Shown here piece by piece: positions 59,970 to 64,000 of a stretch of 64,000 nt of DNA. Every line of letters begins with the position of its first letter. Position 1 is the stretch's first letter. The stretch spans positions 62,001 through 126,000 of the forward strand of contig JAHZHN010000006.1 in NCBI GenBank assembly GCA_019420275.1. The letters are read 5' to 3'. The notes beneath the pieces were generated by a model, which was not told the DNA's origin, did no database searches, and was given only the letters and a program-made list of their open reading frames with translations. Position numbers and translations under genes: made by a program. The DNA is from Clostridiales bacterium (GTDB taxonomy: Bacteria > Bacillota > Clostridia > Lachnospirales > Lachnospiraceae).

Positions 59970-60986
59970 TTAAGCTAATTCAGCAAAATATTTGATTGTT
60001 CTTACCATCTGGCTTGTGTAAGAGTTTTCGTTGTCATACCAAGATACAACCTGAACTTCATATAATCCGTCACCGATTTCAGTAACCATTGTCTGAGTTG
60101 CATCGAATAAAGAACCATATGTGATTCCTACGATATCAGAAGATACTAATTCTTCTTCTGTATATCCGAAAGATTCTGTGCTAGCAGCTTTCATTGCAGC
60201 ATTGATTCCGTCAACAGTAATGTTGTCACCTTTAACAACTGCTGTTAAGATTGTTGTAGATCCTGTTGGAACTGGAACACGCTGAGCAGATCCGATTAAT
60301 TTACCATTTAATTCTGGAATAACTAATCCGATTGCTTTTGCAGCACCTGTAGAGTTAGGTACGATGTTAACTGCAGCTGCACGAGCTCTTCTTAAATCAC
60401 CTTTTCTCTGTGGTCCATCAAGTGTCATCTGGTCTCCTGTGTAAGCATGAACTGTTAACATGATTCCAGACTGGATAGCAGCGAAGTCATTTAATGCTTT
60501 AGCCATTGGTGCTAAGCAGTTTGTTGTACAAGAAGCTGCAGAAATTACTGTATCTTCTGTTGTTAATGTTTCATGGTTTACGTTGTATACGATTGTTGGA
60601 AGATCGTTTCCAGCTGGTGCAGAAATAACAACCTTTTTAGCTCCTGCTTTGATATGAGCAGATGCTTTTTCTTTAGATGTATAGAATCCTGTACACTCTA
60701 ATACTACGTCAACATCAAGGTCTCCCCAAGGAAGTTTTGTTGCGTCTGCTTCAGCATAGATTTCGATTTCTTTTCCATCAACTACGATAGAAGATTCTTT
60801 AGCTTCTACTTTATCAGCTAAAGCATATTTTCCCTGTGCAGAATCATACTTTAATAAATGAGCTAACATCTTAGGGTTTGTTAAGTCGTTGATTGCTACA
60901 ACTTCATAACCTTCTGCTCCGAACATCTGTCTGAATGCAAGACGTCCAATACGTCCAAATCCGTTAATTGCTACTTTTACTGCCAT
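59970..60986 (-). CDS. gap: glyceraldehyde-3-phosphate dehydrogenase, type I
   Basis: A 338-residue GAPDH. N-terminal NAD loop INGFGRIGRLAFRQMF; catalytic Cys in SAASCTTNCLAPMAKAL; DGPQRKGDLRRARAAAVNIV and VVSWYDNENSYTSQMVRTIK are the family signature. AGGAGGAATTGAG precedes the ATG. Preceded by a clear promoter and followed by a strong terminator before pgk. Confidence 0.97.
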   Translation of the reverse strand: MAVKVAINGFGRIGRLAFRQMFGAEGYEVVAINDLTNPKMLAHLLKYDSAQGKYALADKVEAKESSIVVDGKEIEIYAEADATKLPWGDLDVDVVLECTGFYTSKEKASAHIKAGAKKVVISAPAGNDLPTIVYNVNHETLTTEDTVISAASCTTNCLAPMAKALNDFAAIQSGIMLTVHAYTGDQMTLDGPQRKGDLRRARAAAVNIVPNSTGAAKAIGLVIPELNGKLIGSAQRVPVPTGSTTILTAVVKGDNITVDGINAAMKAASTESFGYTEEELVSSDIVGITYGSLFDATQTMVTEIGDGLYEVQVVSWYDNENSYTSQMVRTIKYFAELA

Positions 60987-61063
60987 CTCAATTCCTCCTA
61001 AGTCTTGATTAATTATTTGATGGATTTGCCAATTATGTTAATCTATTGACAAACTTCTTTTTT

Positions 61064-61092
61064 ATTTTAAACAATCCCTCTTAAAATTTCAA
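61064..61092 (-). promoter_or_regulatory. gap promoter
   Basis: On the minus strand TTGAAA (61087-61092) and TAAAAT (61064-61069) are 17 bases apart, leaving an untranslated leader of about 70 bases before gap. Confidence 0.6.
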
Positions 61093-61182
61093 GAGTATTT
61101 TCATATTTTTGTCATGTATACAGCAAATTTTTTTAACAAATTTTTTCTTTTTTTCTAAAATACATTATCTTTTCGCTTTGTC

Positions 61183-62868
61183 TCATCCTGTAATATTTTT
61201 TTCATTTTCATCCAGAACATATTGAGCTATATTATCCGCATGATCAGAAATTCTTTCCAGGTTTGATACAATATCAAGGAAAAATACACCTTCTTCCGGA
61301 GCACAGGATTCTGTTTTAAGGCGTCTGATATGATTTTTTCGGATTTGTTTTTCCATCTTATCCACTAATTTTTCATTTTGCTGTGTTTTCACTGCCAGTT
61401 CTGTATTGCCGACTTCCAAAGAACGAATAGCCTGGTGAAGCGCATTCTTTGTGCATTCTGCCATTTCTTTTAATTCTTTCTTTGCTTCATCTGTCAAATG
61501 AACATCGGACTTTTTTAGACTCTGCATGCACTCAGCAATATTTTCCACATGATCGCCGGCGCGTTCAATATCTGTAATAGCATCAAACAAATGATTGATA
61601 ACAATGATTTGTTTTTCCGGCAGGGACAGCTGGCTTATTTTAACAAGATATCCCGTGATCATAGTTTCCAGATGATCTACCACTTGTTCATTCCGAAAAA
61701 TTTTATCAATTCTTTTTTGACTCGCTTCTTCCTTTCCCACTTCCTTAATGATTCGGTTCAGATTTCCAATCACAATATATCCCATTCTCGCAACTTCTTT
61801 TACCGCATTTTCTACGGCAAAAGACGGCGTTTCCAAGATACGCGGATCCAGATGACGCAGTACCATTTCTTCTACTTCTTCATCCTCTTCTTCAGATTCT
61901 TCCACATCTTCTTTGATGATCACTCCGGAAATTTTCACCAAAAGATTAGCAAATGGGAATAATAAAATTGTAACAGATACATTAAATATTGTGTGGAATG
62001 TTGAAATCTGGGTACTCGTAATATGCTGCATCGCCAGATCAGAAAATACTCCAAAAAAGACTGTCATGATCACTCCATAGATCACTGCTCCCATCACATT
62101 AAACAACAGATGAATAACAGCTGCGCGTTTTGCAGTCTTATTGGCACCTGCACTAGATAAAATCGCCGTAATACAGGTTCCGATATTTTGTCCCAGTGTA
62201 ATAAAAATTGCAGATCTCCAATTGACAATTCCCCTCATTGCCAATGTCTGAAGGATTCCTACAGAAGCCGAAGAACTTTGAATAATCGCTGTTACTACAG
62301 CACCTGTTAAAATTCCAAGAATCGGATTATTCCCCAAAACTTGAAATGCCTTGTAAAAAATCGGACTGTCCTGATACATTCCAATCGAGCTTGACATAGA
62401 AGACAATCCAATAAACAAAATTCCAAATCCTACCGCTATCTCTGCTTTCTGGGTCAGATTCTGACGATTAGAAAATGTAATAATAAATGCACCGATTCCC
62501 AATACAAAAGGCGCAAAAAAATCAGGTTTCAGGGCACCAGCCCACTCATTTGCCGACACCAGCCATGCTGTAATCGTCGTTCCAATATTGGCCCCCATGA
62601 TCACACCTGCCGCCTGGGTCAAATTCATGATCCCGGCATTCACAAAACCAACAATCATGACAGTCGTCGCAGAAGAACTCTGAATAATCGCAGTCACAAG
62701 TGCACCTACCAAAACGCCTAGAAAACGGTTGTTGGTAAGGTAACCCAGAAGTTCTTTCATCTTGCTTCCTGCGGTTTTTTGAAGACCGGATGCCATGATG
62801 TCCATCCCGTATAAGAACATTCCGAGTCCCCCAATAAATGCAAATAAATTTCCAATATGTGTTAACAT
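61183..62868 (-). CDS. Na+/Pi cotransporter with PhoU-like C-terminus
   Basis: A 561-residue protein of the NptA/YjbB Na+/phosphate symporter family. Two repeated membrane halves carry the conserved ALVTAIIQSSSATTVMIVGFV and AVVTAIIQSSSASVGILQTL (QSSSA motifs), about nine helices, then a soluble helical C-terminal ~210 residues resembling PhoU (IDKIFRNEQVVDHLETMITG, DIERAGDHVENIAECMQSL, ISDHADNIAQYVL). AGGAGGAATAGGAGC precedes the ATG. Phosphate uptake; the PhoU-like part probably regulates flux. Confidence 0.92.
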   Translation of the reverse strand: MLTHIGNLFAFIGGLGMFLYGMDIMASGLQKTAGSKMKELLGYLTNNRFLGVLVGALVTAIIQSSSATTVMIVGFVNAGIMNLTQAAGVIMGANIGTTITAWLVSANEWAGALKPDFFAPFVLGIGAFIITFSNRQNLTQKAEIAVGFGILFIGLSSMSSSIGMYQDSPIFYKAFQVLGNNPILGILTGAVVTAIIQSSSASVGILQTLAMRGIVNWRSAIFITLGQNIGTCITAILSSAGANKTAKRAAVIHLLFNVMGAVIYGVIMTVFFGVFSDLAMQHITSTQISTFHTIFNVSVTILLFPFANLLVKISGVIIKEDVEESEEEDEEVEEMVLRHLDPRILETPSFAVENAVKEVARMGYIVIGNLNRIIKEVGKEEASQKRIDKIFRNEQVVDHLETMITGYLVKISQLSLPEKQIIVINHLFDAITDIERAGDHVENIAECMQSLKKSDVHLTDEAKKELKEMAECTKNALHQAIRSLEVGNTELAVKTQQNEKLVDKMEKQIRKNHIRRLKTESCAPEEGVFFLDIVSNLERISDHADNIAQYVLDENEKNITG

Positions 62869-63006
62869 GCTCCTATTCCTCCTATGTTCTCTTATTATCT
62901 TAACAAAATCTTTACGCTATTTAAAGAACTTTTTATATGAATCTTTCTTTATTTTTACATTTGTAGCATAATATAAGTACGAATACATAAAAAGGAGAGT
63001 CGTACT

Positions 63007-63816
63007 ATGATAAAAGCTGATTATCACCTGCATACCAATTTTTCCTCTGATTCCTCTGCATCAATGGAATCTATGATCGAACAGGGCATTTCATCAGGTC
63101 TTGAAATCCTATGTTTTACAGAACATCATGATATTGATTATCCAGAAAATCCAGATCACTTTGATTTTCTTCTGGATCTTCCTTCCTATAGAACCCGATT
63201 ATTTGAATTAAAAGAGGCTTATCGGGATCAGATTGAAATCAATTATGGAATCGAGCTGGGACTTATGCCGTCAACCTTAAAACAAAGTTCTGACTTCGTA
63301 AAAAATGAAGATTTTGATTTCATTATTGGCTCGACACATATTGTAGATCAAATGGATCCTTACGATGCGGTCTATTTTGAAACGTATCCGTCCAAGCGGG
63401 GCCTGGAACGATATCTGGAAGATATTTTAATTAATGTATCCTCTTTTCATGATTATTGTGTCTATGGTCACTTAGATTATGCAGCAAGATATATAAAAGA
63501 CAAAGATTTTCAGTTTCATTATTCTGATTTCTCTGATTTGATTGATGAAATTTTGAAACACATTATATCCAGCGGAAAAGGAATTGAAGTCAACACTGCA
63601 GGTCTGAAATATGGAATGTCTGATCCAAATCCACATCACGAAATTTTAAGCCGTTATCTGGAACTAGGCGGAGAAATCTTGACCATTGGTTCTGACGGTC
63701 ACTGCCCAGAACATATAGCATATGACTTTTCAATTCTTCCTGAATTTCTTCGTTCCCTGGGATTTCGTTATTATACGATTTTCCGAAATCAGAAACCGGA
63801 GTTTCTTCCTCTTTAA
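63007..63816 (+). CDS. PHP-family histidinol phosphatase-like phosphatase
   Basis: A 269-residue PHP-domain protein of the HisK (histidinol-phosphate phosphatase) group. Metal ligands are visible: DYHLHTNFSSDS (HxH), CFTEHHD, and IIGSTHIVD, VYGHLDYAARY, GSDGHCPEHIAYDF in order around a trinuclear site. AAAAGGAGAGTCGTACT precedes the ATG. No other his genes nearby, so the substrate could be another phosphomonoester. Confidence 0.88.
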   Translation: MIKADYHLHTNFSSDSSASMESMIEQGISSGLEILCFTEHHDIDYPENPDHFDFLLDLPSYRTRLFELKEAYRDQIEINYGIELGLMPSTLKQSSDFVKNEDFDFIIGSTHIVDQMDPYDAVYFETYPSKRGLERYLEDILINVSSFHDYCVYGHLDYAARYIKDKDFQFHYSDFSDLIDEILKHIISSGKGIEVNTAGLKYGMSDPNPHHEILSRYLELGGEILTIGSDGHCPEHIAYDFSILPEFLRSLGFRYYTIFRNQKPEFLPL

Positions 63817-63826
63817 ATTAAAACAT

Positions 63827-63872
63827 AAAAACAGGAGACAGTGCCTTCTGTCAAAGATCTGTCTCCTGTTAA
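63827..63872. terminator. terminator after the PHP phosphatase gene
   Basis: AACAGGAGACAG (63830-63841) pairs perfectly with CTGTCTCCTGTT (63859-63870), AT-rich on both sides. Confidence 0.75.
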
Positions 63873-63883
63873 TATCTCAATCA

Positions 63884-64000
63884 CTACAGCATGCGCATCC
63901 ACTCAGCCTTTAAATGGGCATTGCCATCGATTGCCTGATCAAGCTGCTTTATCATTTTTTCTTTGTCCTGATTTAATGTTCCTCTCAGAGAAACGTAATT
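63884..64000 (-). CDS. 3' end of an unidentified gene, cut by the right edge
   Basis: The minus-strand frame is open from the window edge to a TAG at 63884-63886: NYVSLRGTLNQDKEKMIKQL, then DQAIDGNAHLKAEWMRML-stop. 38 residues of a helical, charged C-terminus; no family is recognised from this alone. The convergent terminator at 63827-63872 would end it. Confidence 0.6.
   Translation of the reverse strand, partial: NYVSLRGTLNQDKEKMIKQLDQAIDGNAHLKAEWMRML

Noticed and set aside
1..64000. CRISPR array, insertion sequence or prophage
   Set aside because: No regularly spaced repeats, no transposase or integrase reading and no phage structural genes were found anywhere in the window.

Overview
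The window is a low-GC Firmicutes chromosome segment. Strong AGGAGG-type ribosome sites with occasional GTG/TTG starts, Rho-independent hairpins after most operons, and a rimM-trmD-rplS run, a gap-pgk-tpiA run and an rnr-smpB-ssrA run all point to Clostridia, most likely family Lachnospiraceae (gut anaerobe: ferredoxin and flavodoxin genes, many small acetyltransferases, a degraded superoxide dismutase). Genus cannot be fixed from the sequence alone. No IS element, phage, CRISPR array, rRNA or tRNA gene was seen.

Layout. 1-2.3 kb: translation operon rimM-trmD-(Cof-type HAD phosphatase)-rplS, minus strand. 2.3-4.0 kb: AT-rich, decayed stretch with gene remnants and one small membrane ORF. 4.0-7.3 kb: minus-strand accessory genes (CAT-like acyltransferase, lipoprotein, GNAT, membrane proteins, flavodoxin). 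7.3-8.1 kb: an ACT-protein remnant, yjdF and a recognisable yjdF-type riboswitch. 8.1-14.5 kb: a magnesium transport island with two MgtA-type P-type ATPases, a receiver-less OmpR/PhoB-type regulator, paired direct repeats before each ATPase and a 48-residue membrane protein. 14.5-24 kb: a patchwork of GNATs, peptidase S51, XRE-SdpI fusion, ferredoxin/NapH-like pair, a HEPN-like plus receiver-like protein with a membrane coiled-coil partner, and several broken genes. 22.7-27.1 kb: a LysR-flanked oxidoreductase/MATE cassette. 27.2-34.6 kb: acetyltransferase, methyltransferase, DMT exporter, B12-radical SAM, MGMT-like, CYTH, Lrp and glutamate dehydrogenase. 34.8-41.2 kb: SDR, LysR, flavodoxins, L-serine dehydratase subunits, MFS transporter. 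41.6-46.4 kb: lipoproteins (cyclophilin-like, DUF362, an exported flavodoxin), ArsP-like permease, a Cys-rich small protein, a dead SOD gene. 46.4-53.4 kb: tmRNA, smpB, rnr, secG, eno, a Nif11-like peptide gene, gpmI. 53.6-64 kb: lipase-like hydrolase, a secreted LRR protein, GNAT, tpiA, pgk, gap, Na/Pi symporter, PHP phosphatase.

Functionally, the right third is housekeeping: lower glycolysis (gap, pgk, tpiA, gpmI, eno), trans-translation (ssrA, smpB, rnr) and secretion (secG). The left and middle are accessory, with amino-acid catabolism (gdhA, sdaAA/sdaAB), metal transport, redox proteins and many single-gene acquisitions in various stages of decay. The most interesting points are the Mg island with its orphan regulator and matched operators, the HEPN-like/receiver-like pair, the yjdF riboswitch, the isolated Nif11-like precursor and the Cys-bracketed small protein.
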